A stretch of DNA of 64,000 bases from Planctomycetaceae bacterium (lineage in GTDB: Bacteria; Planctomycetota; Planctomycetia; Planctomycetales; Planctomycetaceae), in contig JAKFUG010000014.1 of NCBI GenBank assembly GCA_021732785.1, positions 124,001-188,000 of the forward strand, read 5' to 3'. The notes under the pieces were generated by a model that searched no databases, was not told the DNA's origin, and saw only the letters and a program-made list of their open reading frames with translations. The translations under genes and the position numbers were made by a program. Of the stretch, positions 27,237 to 36,479 are shown piece after piece. The stretch's first letter is position 1. Every line of letters starts with the position of its first letter.

Positions 27237-29650
27237 ACCTCACCGTAATCATTGGCCGGCTCTTGGGCTACGATGACGTCACCCAAATTGAAGGCTGGCG
27301 GCCATCGTTCGGTGCTTCGTGGGCGCATTCGTCACCGTTGCTGCTCGTGTTCGGCCTTCTCGCCGCGGCGGGGTTGTCCGCGTGGTTCTACCTGCGCATG
27401 CAGCCGCGCGGACGGACATCGCTCCGCATCGGTTTGTGTCTGGCCCGCGGCCTGGTGCTCGGCGTCTTGCTGACGATTCTGGCCGATCCGATTCTCGAAA
27501 TCACCTTGGTGCGGCATCCGCTGCCCACATTATGGGTCGCGCTCGATGGCAGCGAGAGCATGGGGATCGCCGACGAACTGCCGGCCCCCATTCGTGAAGC
27601 CACCGCAGCCGCGGTGCATTGGTCGTCGAAATCGAACGACGCCGGCGACCAGCCGACGCGGGCCGATTACATTCGCTCATTTCTGACCAACTCGCAGACG
27701 GCATGGCTCAAGAAACTCGAAGACCGCTTCCGTGTCCGAACGTTTGTCGTCTCCACCGATCGCGGCGTGGAAACACTCGATCAGGAACAGTCGGCACCGC
27801 TCAGCGGATGGAAGCCACACGGTCACGTCACGGCACTGGGCGATGGTCTCGAAGAACTCGCACGGCGGCAAGCCGGGGACAATCTCGCGGGGGTGATTCT
27901 CTTCAGTGACTTCGACCAGAACGCCGGCGCTGCCCCGGTCTCGGCGGCGCGACGCTTGGGGGCACCGCTCTTCACCGTCGGCGTGGGGCCGGAATCGGCG
28001 GTCGATCTCGCCGTCGATTTGTCCGCACCGCCCACGATGAAGAAGGCGGAAGGTTCCACGTTCGTCGTCACCATCCGGCAGCGTGAACTCGAAAACACGC
28101 CAGTCACCGTCCGCGTCTTTGCCGAACCGACATCGGGAACGGTAACCACCGATCAACCACAAATCTTCGTCGGCGAACGCTCGCTGACCCTCACTGCCGC
28201 GACGCAATCCGTCGAGTTTCCGTTCAACCCGGAACAAACCGGCCGCTTCACGTTCGTCGCCGAAGTCAACGTCGTCCCCGGCGAAACCATCACGCAGAAC
28301 AATCGCTCGGCCCGTGATGTCCGTATCATTGATGACTTTCTGCGTTTGCTTTACATCGAATATGAACCAACGTGGGAATGGCGGTTCGTGAAAGAAGTCT
28401 TTCATCGCGACAAGCTCGTGGGCATGCGCGGCTTCCGCACGTTCCTGCGATCGGCCGACCCCGTGGTGCGTGAAACGAATGAGCTGTTCGTGTCGAGTCT
28501 CACGCTGCCGCGCAGCGAGTTCTTCGAATCGGACGTCATCTTTCTCGGCGATTTGCCAGCCTCGGCGCTCAGCACGCGGTTCTGTGAAATGACGAAAGAG
28601 TTCGTCGAACAGTTCGGCGGCGGGCTGGTGGTACTCGGCGGGCCGCGATTCGGACCCGGTCAACTCGCCGAAACCCCGATGGCCGATCTGTTGCCCGTGG
28701 TGGTCGATCGCGATGGCCGCCGGCGCGATGAGCGCGATTTCCGCATGCAGCTCACGCCCTTGGCCGGTCAGTACGATTTCATGCGACTCGGCCAGACCGA
28801 CAGCGAATCGGCCCGCGCGTGGGGCACGCTCGGAAAGTTGCCGTGGTACCAACCCGTGCTGCGGGTCGATCCGCGGGCAACGGTGCTGGCCGAACATCCG
28901 ACCGATTTGTGCCGGGACGGCAAGTCCAAACAGCCGCTGATTGCCGTGCGGCCGTATGGTCGCGGCGAAGTGGTGTATGTCGGCTTTAACGAACTTTGGC
29001 GTCTGCGGCGCTTGCATGGCGAAGAGTATTACCGCCAGTTCTGGGGTCAGCTCATTCATCGCCTCGGTTTGAGCCACGCGCTCGGCGATCAGAAGCGATT
29101 TGTCGTGCGGACCGATCGCCAGCAGTACCGCAACGGTGACGATGCGGTAATTACAGTCGAAGCGTACGACAAAGATTTCCAGCCCTTACAGGAGGCCGAT
29201 GTTCCGGATCGCCGGTTGGAAGCCGAACATGTCTGGCCGCAGCCCGATGAGCAGGGACGCCGGAGCAGCAATCTCTCTATTACGCAAATCCGGCCGGGTG
29301 TCTTCGGTACAAAGTTGCCGCTGCGGAATGATGGCGAACATCGCCTGCGGGTGACCGATCCCGTCACCGGCACACCGAGTGAAATTCGTTTCAATGTCAG
29401 CGATGTTTCGGTCGAGCGCCGCAATCCGGTCCGGAATGTGGCGTTGCAGCAATCTCTCGCCAGTGAAACCGGCGGCCGATCGTATGATCTCACCACCGCG
29501 CATCAATTCCTCGACGACTTTCAACCGCCGCGGCCCACCGAACGGACGATTGAAATCTTTCCGTTGTGGAATACGTGGCTCGTGTTCGTCCTCGTGATGG
29601 GGCTCCTGCTCACCGAATGGACCGTGCGAAAGGCGATCAATCTCCCATGA
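27233..29650 (+). CDS. vWA / GATase-like membrane protein
   Basis: 805 aa. Two N-terminal membrane helices (LLLVFGLLAAAGLSAWFYL; LVLGVLLTILADPILEI), then a vWA domain with DGSESMGIAD and GVILFSDFDQNAG. A beta-sandwich and a glutamine-amidotransferase-like domain follow (FIELPASAL-type strand; GGLVVLGGPRFGPGQL; PYGRGEVVYVGFNELWRLR). There is a membrane-proximal C-terminal domain and a last helix (WLVFVLVMGLLLTEWTVRKA). The architecture parallels the preceding gene, so the two may form a heteromeric vWA pair. Four-nt overlaps on both sides indicate translational coupling. Cys-His catalytic residues of true amidotransferases are not apparent, so an amidotransferase activity is not claimed. Confidence 0.85.
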   Translation: MNLTVIIGRLLGYDDVTQIEGWRPSFGASWAHSSPLLLVFGLLAAAGLSAWFYLRMQPRGRTSLRIGLCLARGLVLGVLLTILADPILEITLVRHPLPTLWVALDGSESMGIADELPAPIREATAAAVHWSSKSNDAGDQPTRADYIRSFLTNSQTAWLKKLEDRFRVRTFVVSTDRGVETLDQEQSAPLSGWKPHGHVTALGDGLEELARRQAGDNLAGVILFSDFDQNAGAAPVSAARRLGAPLFTVGVGPESAVDLAVDLSAPPTMKKAEGSTFVVTIRQRELENTPVTVRVFAEPTSGTVTTDQPQIFVGERSLTLTAATQSVEFPFNPEQTGRFTFVAEVNVVPGETITQNNRSARDVRIIDDFLRLLYIEYEPTWEWRFVKEVFHRDKLVGMRGFRTFLRSADPVVRETNELFVSSLTLPRSEFFESDVIFLGDLPASALSTRFCEMTKEFVEQFGGGLVVLGGPRFGPGQLAETPMADLLPVVVDRDGRRRDERDFRMQLTPLAGQYDFMRLGQTDSESARAWGTLGKLPWYQPVLRVDPRATVLAEHPTDLCRDGKSKQPLIAVRPYGRGEVVYVGFNELWRLRRLHGEEYYRQFWGQLIHRLGLSHALGDQKRFVVRTDRQQYRNGDDAVITVEAYDKDFQPLQEADVPDRRLEAEHVWPQPDEQGRRSSNLSITQIRPGVFGTKLPLRNDGEHRLRVTDPVTGTPSEIRFNVSDVSVERRNPVRNVALQQSLASETGGRSYDLTTAHQFLDDFQPPRPTERTIEIFPLWNTWLVFVLVMGLLLTEWTVRKAINLP

Positions 29651-31329
29651 GTCGACTCGCGACATTGCGAAGCCGGTTATCGTCCCTGCGCACGGCGCGG
29701 GCGACGGTCCGGTGGGGGAGCGCGCTTGCCGGGGTGCTGCTGTGTGTGTTCGGATTCTGGCTGCTCGCGTTTCTCCTCGATTGGTCTACGCAACTTTCAT
29801 TCGCCTCGCGGTTGGTGTTGCTGTTGGCGTTTGTCGCAGCGGTGACTGCGGCGGTGGTTCGCTGGGTAGTCCCGCAGTTTCGGCAGACCGAATCGCTGGA
29901 GAAAATGGCACTGCTGGTCGAGAAGCAACACCGCATCGACAGCGATCTGGTCGCCGCCCTGGAATTCGAATCTCCGCAAGCCGCGACCTGGGGATCGTCA
30001 CGTCTGACCAACGCCGTGGTCGATTACGTCGCGGAGTTCAGTCCGGGACTGAATGTTTTTGAAGGGTTCCGCTGGCGACCGTTACCGCAACTCGTCGGCG
30101 CGACTGTCTTCGCACTTCTCACTGCCGTAGCCTTTGCGATCGTCTGTCCGGGGCATGCCTCGGCGTTCTGGAATCGCTTCTGGCTGGGCGGCGCGCATTA
30201 TCCCACGCGGACGCAATTGGTCGAAGTGACCATCAACGGCGACACGATTCCGGTGTTCCATTCGGAGCCAATCGAATTGCGATTACCGCAAGGGGAAGCG
30301 ATTCGCATCAGCGTGACATGCAGCGGCGAAGTTCCCCGCGAAGGGGTCGTGCAGGTGCAGGGACAACAAACCCGCGGCTGGAACACGTGGTCGCTCACCC
30401 CCGATCCTTCGGGAAAAGGGGATCTGTTTATCGCGACCGCACCCACATTGACGGAAGACGTACGGGTGTGGATCACCGCGGGGGATGCCAGCAGCGATCC
30501 AATTCAACTGACCGTGATGGCGTTGCCCATTCTCGATGTGCAATGGACCATCACGCCCCCGGCGTATGCGATGAAGTCCGATGTGGAAACCGTGCCCGCG
30601 GGAGCCCGCCAGTTTGCGGTGCTGCAAGGATCGAAACTGTCCGCGCACGTGCGATGCCTCAACAAATCGTTGTCGAAAGCGGAACTCCATCTTGGTGACC
30701 AGCGGATTGGATTGATCACCAAGTCCAGTTCCGACGGCCACACCGTGTGGGAGTTGCCGCCCGGTCACCCGCTGGAATCGATCAAGGAACCGCTGGCATT
30801 CACGCTCAGCGTGGTTGATCAAGACGGCTTATCGCCTGTGCCACCCTGGTCGGGGCAAATTCGTCTCGCGGCCGATCGTGTCCCGCGGGTGATTGCCGCG
30901 GTCCAGAGCAAAAAGATTCTGCCCACGGCGAAGCCGAAAATCGTGATCGCTGCCATCGATGACTTCGGACTGAAACAGATCCGCTTGCAAGCCACCATCT
31001 CACGGGCCGAAGGCGAAAGCACGACCGAAAACCTGGTCGTCTGGAGTCATCCCGCGGGCGAAGTGCCGCCCCTCAACGTGAAGTCGGAAACCTCGTTTGT
31101 CCTCAGCCCGTATCGGTTGTCCAAAGGGGATGAATTGCGGGTGGTGGTTTTCGCGGAAGATGACCGTGGGGAATGGCCCTCGCAAATCGGGCAAAGTGAA
31201 CCGCTGATTTTTGAAGTGACGGACCGAAACGGAATTCTCGCCGGATTGCTGGAGACGGATCAGCAGTCGGCCAAACAGCTCGATGCGATTATCGAACGCG
31301 AACTCGGAATCGGAGGGAACAAGCGATGA
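29647..31329 (+). CDS. DUF4175-like membrane protein
   Basis: 560 aa from ATG 29647, which overlaps the previous stop as ATGA. Two N-terminal membrane helices (ALAGVLLCVFGFWLLAFLL; LVLLLAFVAAVTAAVV), a cytosolic-type amphipathic segment (SLEKMALLVEKQHRIDSDLVAALEFE), and a third helix (VGATVFALLTAVAFAIVC). A long periplasmic region of beta-sandwich repeats follows (ILDVQWTITPPAYA; VVDQDGLSPVPP; IDDFGLKQIRLQ; VFAEDDRGEWPS). This is the layout of DUF4175-type proteins, which usually continue into a Gln/Ala-rich helical tail. Here that part appears to be encoded by the next, separate gene. Function unknown; presumed envelope component of the MoxR/vWA unit. Confidence 0.78.
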   Translation: MSRLATLRSRLSSLRTARATVRWGSALAGVLLCVFGFWLLAFLLDWSTQLSFASRLVLLLAFVAAVTAAVVRWVVPQFRQTESLEKMALLVEKQHRIDSDLVAALEFESPQAATWGSSRLTNAVVDYVAEFSPGLNVFEGFRWRPLPQLVGATVFALLTAVAFAIVCPGHASAFWNRFWLGGAHYPTRTQLVEVTINGDTIPVFHSEPIELRLPQGEAIRISVTCSGEVPREGVVQVQGQQTRGWNTWSLTPDPSGKGDLFIATAPTLTEDVRVWITAGDASSDPIQLTVMALPILDVQWTITPPAYAMKSDVETVPAGARQFAVLQGSKLSAHVRCLNKSLSKAELHLGDQRIGLITKSSSDGHTVWELPPGHPLESIKEPLAFTLSVVDQDGLSPVPPWSGQIRLAADRVPRVIAAVQSKKILPTAKPKIVIAAIDDFGLKQIRLQATISRAEGESTTENLVVWSHPAGEVPPLNVKSETSFVLSPYRLSKGDELRVVVFAEDDRGEWPSQIGQSEPLIFEVTDRNGILAGLLETDQQSAKQLDAIIERELGIGGNKR

Positions 31330-34300
31330 CTCGATTCGTGCAGACCGGACGGCCGCTGGCAGTCGGCGTGGTGATGATCGGGATGTTCGCCGGTGTGGCC
31401 GGAGCGCAATCCGTCGAGTCGGACACGCTCCGCCGCAAGCAGGAAGATCAGCAACGGGCGCGGACGATGACCCGCGAACTCGTCGGCAGCGTCCTCGACA
31501 TTCAACTACGGCAGTTGGAGGACAACGGGCTGGAAGACATGCCCGTGTATGCCGATATCCAACTGATGCGAAAGAATCTCGCCACACTGGTTGACGCCGA
31601 AATGGTCAAAGTGGTGGAACTGCTCGCCGACGCTCAAAAGCTCCCCGCGGCCCAGCGGCAAGCGACGTTTGTGGAAGCCCGCAAGCAAATCCGTTCGGTG
31701 GTCGTGCGACTGACGGCCGAGCGGCAATCGCTGCTGCGACGTCTGCGGATGGCCGAACTCGCGGAACAGGCCCGGCGATTGATCGGCATTCAAAACGGAG
31801 TGCGGACCGTCACCGTGTCGATTCCCGAAGAAGCCAAATCCCGGCAGGAATCGTTGCTTCTGAAAACACAGGAAGACCAGCGCGATGTGAAGGAATTATT
31901 CCTGCATCTCGTGCAGACACTCGATGATGTGCGCCAGTGGGGCGGTCCGGTCGCGGACGCCTCGACCGAAGGGTTGCGAGTTCTCAAAGCGGCGGACGTC
32001 GGCCGACACGTGGACCGGGCCGAAGCCGAATTGATCGCGGCACAGCCTCCCAAAGCGATCGAACATCAGGATTCGGTTCTCAAGGGATTGCGCGATCTGC
32101 TGAAGATTCTCGAACGCACCCAGGGGGCAATCTCCAACGAGAATCGCGAAGCGCTGGATCGATTGCGGTCCGTCGTCGAGAAGCAGGAACAACTGCAACA
32201 GGAAACGAAGAAACTCGATCCCAGCCAACCCGCACCCGAAGAATTGGTCGAGAAACAAGCCCAGATTCAAACCGCCGTCGCAGAACTCGAAAAGCTCATT
32301 CCCGAAGCGCCGACAGCCGCCCGGTTGACGGAACAGGCAGAAGCCGCCGCGAAAGATGCGACGTCGGAACTCTTCGAAGGGAACCTCACCGCCGCCGTGA
32401 CGGAGCAGAGCGAAGTTCTCGGAAATCTCGCAGCGCTGGAGCAGTTGCTCGCCCAGGGTAGCGACGAACCGGCCTCGGATCGCACAGCGGAAGAACTCGC
32501 CAAATTGGTTGCCGATCTGCAGCAAGCCAAGGCGAAACTCGCGGAAGCGGCACAGAAGCAAGACGCCGCCGAGCAAAAAGCGGTCGCGAACGCCAAGGAC
32601 GCGGCTCCACTGGAAAAGCAAGCGGCGGAGGCCATCGATGCGGCAGAGAAAGCGGGCGACTTGCCCGCCGATGTGGAACGGCGACTGGAGGAAGCGGAGC
32701 AAGCCGCCCGTTCGGCGGAAGCGGTTCTCGCCGCCGCTGCCGGTGAAGCTGGCCCTGCGGAAGATGCCGCTTTGGCGAAAGCGGACAAAGCCCTCGACCG
32801 TGCCCAAGCCAGTGTGGAAGCCGCACTCAACGATGCCGAACGGCAAGCCGCCGCAGTGAAGATTGGGGAACTCGCCCGTGCCGCCGAAGCGCTCGAACGT
32901 GCCGCCGCGGAAGAACGGGCGATTGCAAAAGAAGCGGACGTCGCCGCGGCCGATGGTGCCGTCATGCCGGAAGAAGCCAAGGCACTGGAGAATCGTCAGG
33001 GCGATGTCGAAGCGCTGGCGGATAAACTCTCGGAAGCATTGAAGTCCGTTTCCCCTGAGACTGCCGCTGCCGTGGCGCAGGCGTCCGATGCCGCCGAGAT
33101 GGCCGGGGACCAACTCGCTGCCGCAGTCAAGGAGGGAACGACTCCGGATGCCGCCGCGAAGTCGACGAAGGAAGCCGCACAAACGGCTCGGGATGCCGCC
33201 AAGAAACTTTCCACCGCGGCACAGCAACTTCGTGAAGAAGTTCGCCAAGCCGCATTGGCGCTGGCGAAAGAAAGTCAGGACCAGGCCAAACAGTTAGCCG
33301 AGGCCCGCGGTGCTGTGGAAGAGGCTTTGAACGGACCGACGGTTTCGCTTGCCGAGCAAATGTCGCAATTGCAGGCGGCTCAAAAGAAGACCGCGGAAGC
33401 CTCACGACAACAACAAAAAGCATCCGGTCGGCCAGAAGCGGCGAAGGCCATGGAACTAGCGGAGCAGATCGCGGAAGCCCAGACCGCCCAACAAACAGCC
33501 GATAGCGCCGCGGACGATCTTGCCAACGGTGCCGCTGCCACGCCGCTCAAAGCCTCGGCTCAACAGCAGGCGGTTGCCGAGTTAGCCGAAGCCGCCGCCG
33601 CTCAAGCCGCGGAGCGACCGCAGGCCCAAGCCACACCACAAGGTGACGAATTGAAGGCCGCCTTGGAAGAAGCCCAAGCCGCGGCATCGAAGGCCGCGAA
33701 AGATCTGTTCGACGGCAAGACCGCTGAGGCTGAAGCGGCGCAGAAGCAAGCCGATGCCGCTCTCGAAAAGGCGGCGAAACTGGCGGCGGCTGAAGCGACA
33801 ACGGCGATGCAAGCCGCGCCGACAGCCGCCCCCGACCTCGCCGCCCAGAAGGCCGCCGAGCAAGCCGCTCGCGCCGCGGAAGACCTTGCCGGCGGCGATG
33901 CCCCCATCGCAGCGGAAGCATTAGGTGATGCGGCGGAAGCGGGAGCCGACGCCGCAAAAGAATTGGCCGCCGGTCAACCCGACGCCGCAAAGGCCGCACA
34001 AAAGCAAGCGGAAACCAAACTCGCACAAGCCGAGAAGAATCTGGCAGCCGCAGTGGCTGATCTGTCCCAAAAACAGCAGGCCGAACTCGCCAAACAAGCC
34101 ATAGCCGCCGACAAACTGGCCGAGACCACGGCCAAACTCGAACCGACGGCCACCGAAGCCATCGAAGCCGCACAAGCCGCGGCCGCAACCGGCGCCTTGG
34201 CCGAAAGCGATCCCGGCGAACAAGTCGCCGCAGCGATGTCGGCCGAACGGCAACTCGAACGCGCTGCAGCGACACTCGCGGCTAAGGAACAGCAGGTGCG

Positions 34301-35255
34301 ACGCGATCAATCGGTCGCCGAGGCGCTCGCCGCCCTCGCTGCTCAACAGAAAGATGCCGCCGAATTGCTCGATCAACAACGCGCCCTAGCCGAAGCCATG
34401 ACGCCCGGCGTCGAACCGACCACGCCCGAAGCATTCAATGCTGAGAAAGCCGCGCAGGCCGCCGCCGACTTCACCGAAGCCCAGCGCGCCACCGGTCAGG
34501 GCGCTGCGGAAGTTTCCGGGCAACAGCAAGTTGCCAATCCCCCGCTGCGGGAAGCCCTCGAAATGGCCGCGGCGTTGCCGTCCTCCCAACAAGCCGCCGC
34601 GTTAGCCGCAGAGAAACCGCTCGTCGGAGAATTGAAACCGTTGCCTCAAAATGACGGGACTGACGGACAACCGATGCCGGCGGAGGGAACGCCGCCGGGT
34701 GAAGGAACGCCTGCGAATGACACGCCCGGAGAAGCCGCGGGCCAACCGGGAACACCCGCATCGGAACCGGGCATGGGCGATACGGGCTTCGTGCCGCAAT
34801 CGCCGGAATTAACGGCACAACTGCTCGCCGGTCCCGAAGCCGCTGCCGCCATTCAAGCGGCTCAACACGCCCCACCGGGGACGAAGCCGCAACCGGGAAA
34901 GAATCCCAAGAACACGCCATCGACATCTGGCAAGCCACCTTCGCCACAAGCGACACCCATCGCGGAAGGAACGCCCGGCAGCGAGTTCTCTGCGCCCAAA
35001 TCTGGTTCAGAGACCAAGAACGCCCCCGTGAAAGATGGAGCTATTGAAAAGCAACCGGAGAAGTCCGACCTCGGCGACAGCAAGTCCGGTAAACGCGACG
35101 GTGATGCCGATGGGACAGCGCGGAAGTTCGAGGATCAGCCCTGGTTTGCCAAGCTGCCGCCGGAACTGCGTCGGTCCATTCGGGCCGGAACACAACAGAA
35201 ATCACCCCGCGCTTATGAAGAGCGTTTGAAACGCTACTTCCAAAGCGTGGATTGA
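31326..35255 (+). CDS. Very large secreted Ala-rich coiled-coil protein
   Basis: 1309 aa, beginning with a signal peptide (about residues 1-27). Most of the protein (roughly 30-1090) is Ala/Glu/Lys/Gln-rich heptad-like helix with almost no aromatic residues, e.g. repeated variations of AAEKA, AAQKQADAAL and EQAARAAEDLA. About 1100-1265 is a Pro/Gly/Thr-rich disordered linker. The last about 40 residues (FEDQPWFAKLPPELRRSIRAG..PRAYEERLKRYFQSVD) form a compact, aromatic and charged module that stands out and resembles the C-terminus of other planctomycete proteins at such loci. Probably an elongated periplasmic spacer or scaffold. Coupled to the DUF4175-like gene by ATGA. The internal DNA looks repetitive because of biased codons, not because of an exact tandem array. 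Confidence 0.8.
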   Translation: MTRFVQTGRPLAVGVVMIGMFAGVAGAQSVESDTLRRKQEDQQRARTMTRELVGSVLDIQLRQLEDNGLEDMPVYADIQLMRKNLATLVDAEMVKVVELLADAQKLPAAQRQATFVEARKQIRSVVVRLTAERQSLLRRLRMAELAEQARRLIGIQNGVRTVTVSIPEEAKSRQESLLLKTQEDQRDVKELFLHLVQTLDDVRQWGGPVADASTEGLRVLKAADVGRHVDRAEAELIAAQPPKAIEHQDSVLKGLRDLLKILERTQGAISNENREALDRLRSVVEKQEQLQQETKKLDPSQPAPEELVEKQAQIQTAVAELEKLIPEAPTAARLTEQAEAAAKDATSELFEGNLTAAVTEQSEVLGNLAALEQLLAQGSDEPASDRTAEELAKLVADLQQAKAKLAEAAQKQDAAEQKAVANAKDAAPLEKQAAEAIDAAEKAGDLPADVERRLEEAEQAARSAEAVLAAAAGEAGPAEDAALAKADKALDRAQASVEAALNDAERQAAAVKIGELARAAEALERAAAEERAIAKEADVAAADGAVMPEEAKALENRQGDVEALADKLSEALKSVSPETAAAVAQASDAAEMAGDQLAAAVKEGTTPDAAAKSTKEAAQTARDAAKKLSTAAQQLREEVRQAALALAKESQDQAKQLAEARGAVEEALNGPTVSLAEQMSQLQAAQKKTAEASRQQQKASGRPEAAKAMELAEQIAEAQTAQQTADSAADDLANGAAATPLKASAQQQAVAELAEAAAAQAAERPQAQATPQGDELKAALEEAQAAASKAAKDLFDGKTAEAEAAQKQADAALEKAAKLAAAEATTAMQAAPTAAPDLAAQKAAEQAARAAEDLAGGDAPIAAEALGDAAEAGADAAKELAAGQPDAAKAAQKQAETKLAQAEKNLAAAVADLSQKQQAELAKQAIAADKLAETTAKLEPTATEAIEAAQAAAATGALAESDPGEQVAAAMSAERQLERAAATLAAKEQQVRRDQSVAEALAALAAQQKDAAELLDQQRALAEAMTPGVEPTTPEAFNAEKAAQAAADFTEAQRATGQGAAEVSGQQQVANPPLREALEMAAALPSSQQAAALAAEKPLVGELKPLPQNDGTDGQPMPAEGTPPGEGTPANDTPGEAAGQPGTPASEPGMGDTGFVPQSPELTAQLLAGPEAAAAIQAAQHAPPGTKPQPGKNPKNTPSTSGKPPSPQATPIAEGTPGSEFSAPKSGSETKNAPVKDGAIEKQPEKSDLGDSKSGKRDGDADGTARKFEDQPWFAKLPPELRRSIRAGTQQKSPRAYEERLKRYFQSVD

Positions 35256-35269
35256 GTTCATTCCCACCA

Positions 35270-35295
35270 GAAGCCCACGGTTTCTGAACCGTGGG
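35270..35295 (+). repeat. GAAG-footed hairpin between coiled-coil gene and moxR
   Basis: GAAG at 35270-35273 is followed directly by a 9-bp perfect stem CCCACGGTT/AACCGTGGG (35274-35282, 35287-35295) with a 4-nt loop. This has the same design (GAAG, CCC-start stem, 4-nt loop) as the units bounding the RAYT gene, with a different stem sequence. It lies 15 nt after a stop codon. No U-run, so it is not an obvious intrinsic terminator. The operon may read through it. Confidence 0.75.
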
Positions 35296-35328
35296 TCTCT
35301 TCCGCATACCAGACAAGGAACACAAACG

Positions 35329-36369
35329 ATGAGCGACAATCTTTCCGCGGACGACGTCGCCGCCGTGCAGCGGTGCGAGCGGGCCTACAACACACTGCGC
35401 GACGAACTGGCCAAGGTCATCGTCGGCCAGCCGGACGTGATTGAGCAGGTCCTGATTGCCGTATTCGCCCGCGGTCATGCGCTGCTCGAAGGCGTTCCCG
35501 GTCTGGCGAAGACGCTGCTGGTCAGTTCGCTTGCACAGGCGTTGCACCTGACGTTCAAACGCATCCAGTTCACACCCGACCTGATGCCCAGCGACGTCAC
35601 CGGGACCGATGTCATTCAGGAAAATCTCGAAACCCGAGGCCGCGAATACCGCTTTCTGCCGGGGCCGCTGTTCGCCAACATGATTCTCGCGGACGAAATC
35701 AATCGCACGCCGCCGAAGACGCAGGCGGCGATGCTCGAAGCCATGCAGGAGCGGCAGGTGTCGGCAGGCGGTCGTGTCCACAAACTGCCCGATCCGTTCT
35801 TTGTTCTCGCGACGCAGAACCCGCTGGAACACGAAGGAACGTACCCGCTCCCGGAAGCCCAACTCGACCGTTTTTTGCTGCATATTCGCGTCGATTACCC
35901 CACGGGTGATGACGAATGGGAAGTCGCCCGCCGCGTGACATCCGGGCAACAGGGGACCATCTCGCCCGTGTTATCGGCGGATGACATTGTCGAATACCAA
36001 CGACTCGTGACGCGCGTGCCGGTGAGCGATCAGGTGCTCGGTTATGCGTGGACGCTGGTTCGTTCCTCGCGGCCGCAAACGAAGGAAGCCCCGGACTTCG
36101 TCAACAAGTGGGTGAGCTGGGGTGCCGGCCCGCGCGGCGTGTTGACACTCGTCACCTGTGCCAAAGCCCGCGCCGTGTTGTACGGCCGCTATCATGCGAC
36201 CATCGGCGACGTACAAGCCATCGCCGCGGGCACCCTGCGGCATCGCATCGCTCCGAACTACGCCGCCCAAGCCGCCGGGGTCAACAGCGAGAAAATCATC
36301 TCGATGCTGATGGAGAACATTCCCACCGATAAGAAGTACACGCGACCGGTGTTGGTCGGCGCGAAGTGA
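35329..36369 (+). CDS. MoxR-family AAA+ ATPase
   Basis: 346 aa. AAA_3-type domain with Walker A GVPGLAKT (residues 55-62), FTPDLMPSDVTGTD, Walker B ILADEINR (about 120-127), then TPPKTQAAMLEAMQERQVS, FVLATQNPLEHEGTYPLPEAQLDRF (sensor 1 and Arg-finger region), and a C-terminal lid. AAGGA precedes the ATG at about 10 nt. MoxR ATPases work with vWA-domain proteins to assemble or activate client complexes. Here the vWA partners are the two genes at 24564-29650 and the DUF58 protein immediately downstream. Confidence 0.95.
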   Translation: MSDNLSADDVAAVQRCERAYNTLRDELAKVIVGQPDVIEQVLIAVFARGHALLEGVPGLAKTLLVSSLAQALHLTFKRIQFTPDLMPSDVTGTDVIQENLETRGREYRFLPGPLFANMILADEINRTPPKTQAAMLEAMQERQVSAGGRVHKLPDPFFVLATQNPLEHEGTYPLPEAQLDRFLLHIRVDYPTGDDEWEVARRVTSGQQGTISPVLSADDIVEYQRLVTRVPVSDQVLGYAWTLVRSSRPQTKEAPDFVNKWVSWGAGPRGVLTLVTCAKARAVLYGRYHATIGDVQAIAAGTLRHRIAPNYAAQAAGVNSEKIISMLMENIPTDKKYTRPVLVGAK

Positions 36370-36381
36370 AGTTTCATGATT

Positions 36382-36452
36382 GTTTAGCCGCGACCCGAAG
36401 GGGAGCGTTGAATTTGCATCAGGCAGCGCTCCCCTTCGGGTCGCGGCTAAAC
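36382..36452. repeat. Perfect 26-bp inverted repeat between moxR and the DUF58 gene
   Basis: Arms 36382-36407 and 36427-36452 are exact reverse complements over 26 nt (core GACCCGAAGGGGAGCG), separated by a 19-nt AT-richer loop. It occupies most of the 110-nt gap. A cruciform or very stable mRNA hairpin would form. There is no following U-run. It could act as a processing or stability element, or be a mobile palindromic unit. Confidence 0.85.
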
Positions 36453-36479
36453 GAAATCATCCAAGAGTGAGAGTCATCC

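Noticed and set aside
27677-29077. 466-codon minus-strand frame opposite the second vWA gene
   Set aside because: Antisense shadow; the plus strand carries coherent vWA and membrane features with ATGA coupling on both sides.
31896-33248. 450-codon minus-strand frame opposite the Ala-rich coiled-coil gene
   Set aside because: Phe/Gly/Arg-rich low-complexity translation produced by reading GCN-rich codons backwards; no start context or homology.
31326-35255. CRISPR or tandem-repeat array within the repetitive-looking stretch
   Set aside because: Repetition is at the level of Ala/Glu/Lys codons with variable spacing; there are no exact repeats with regular spacers.
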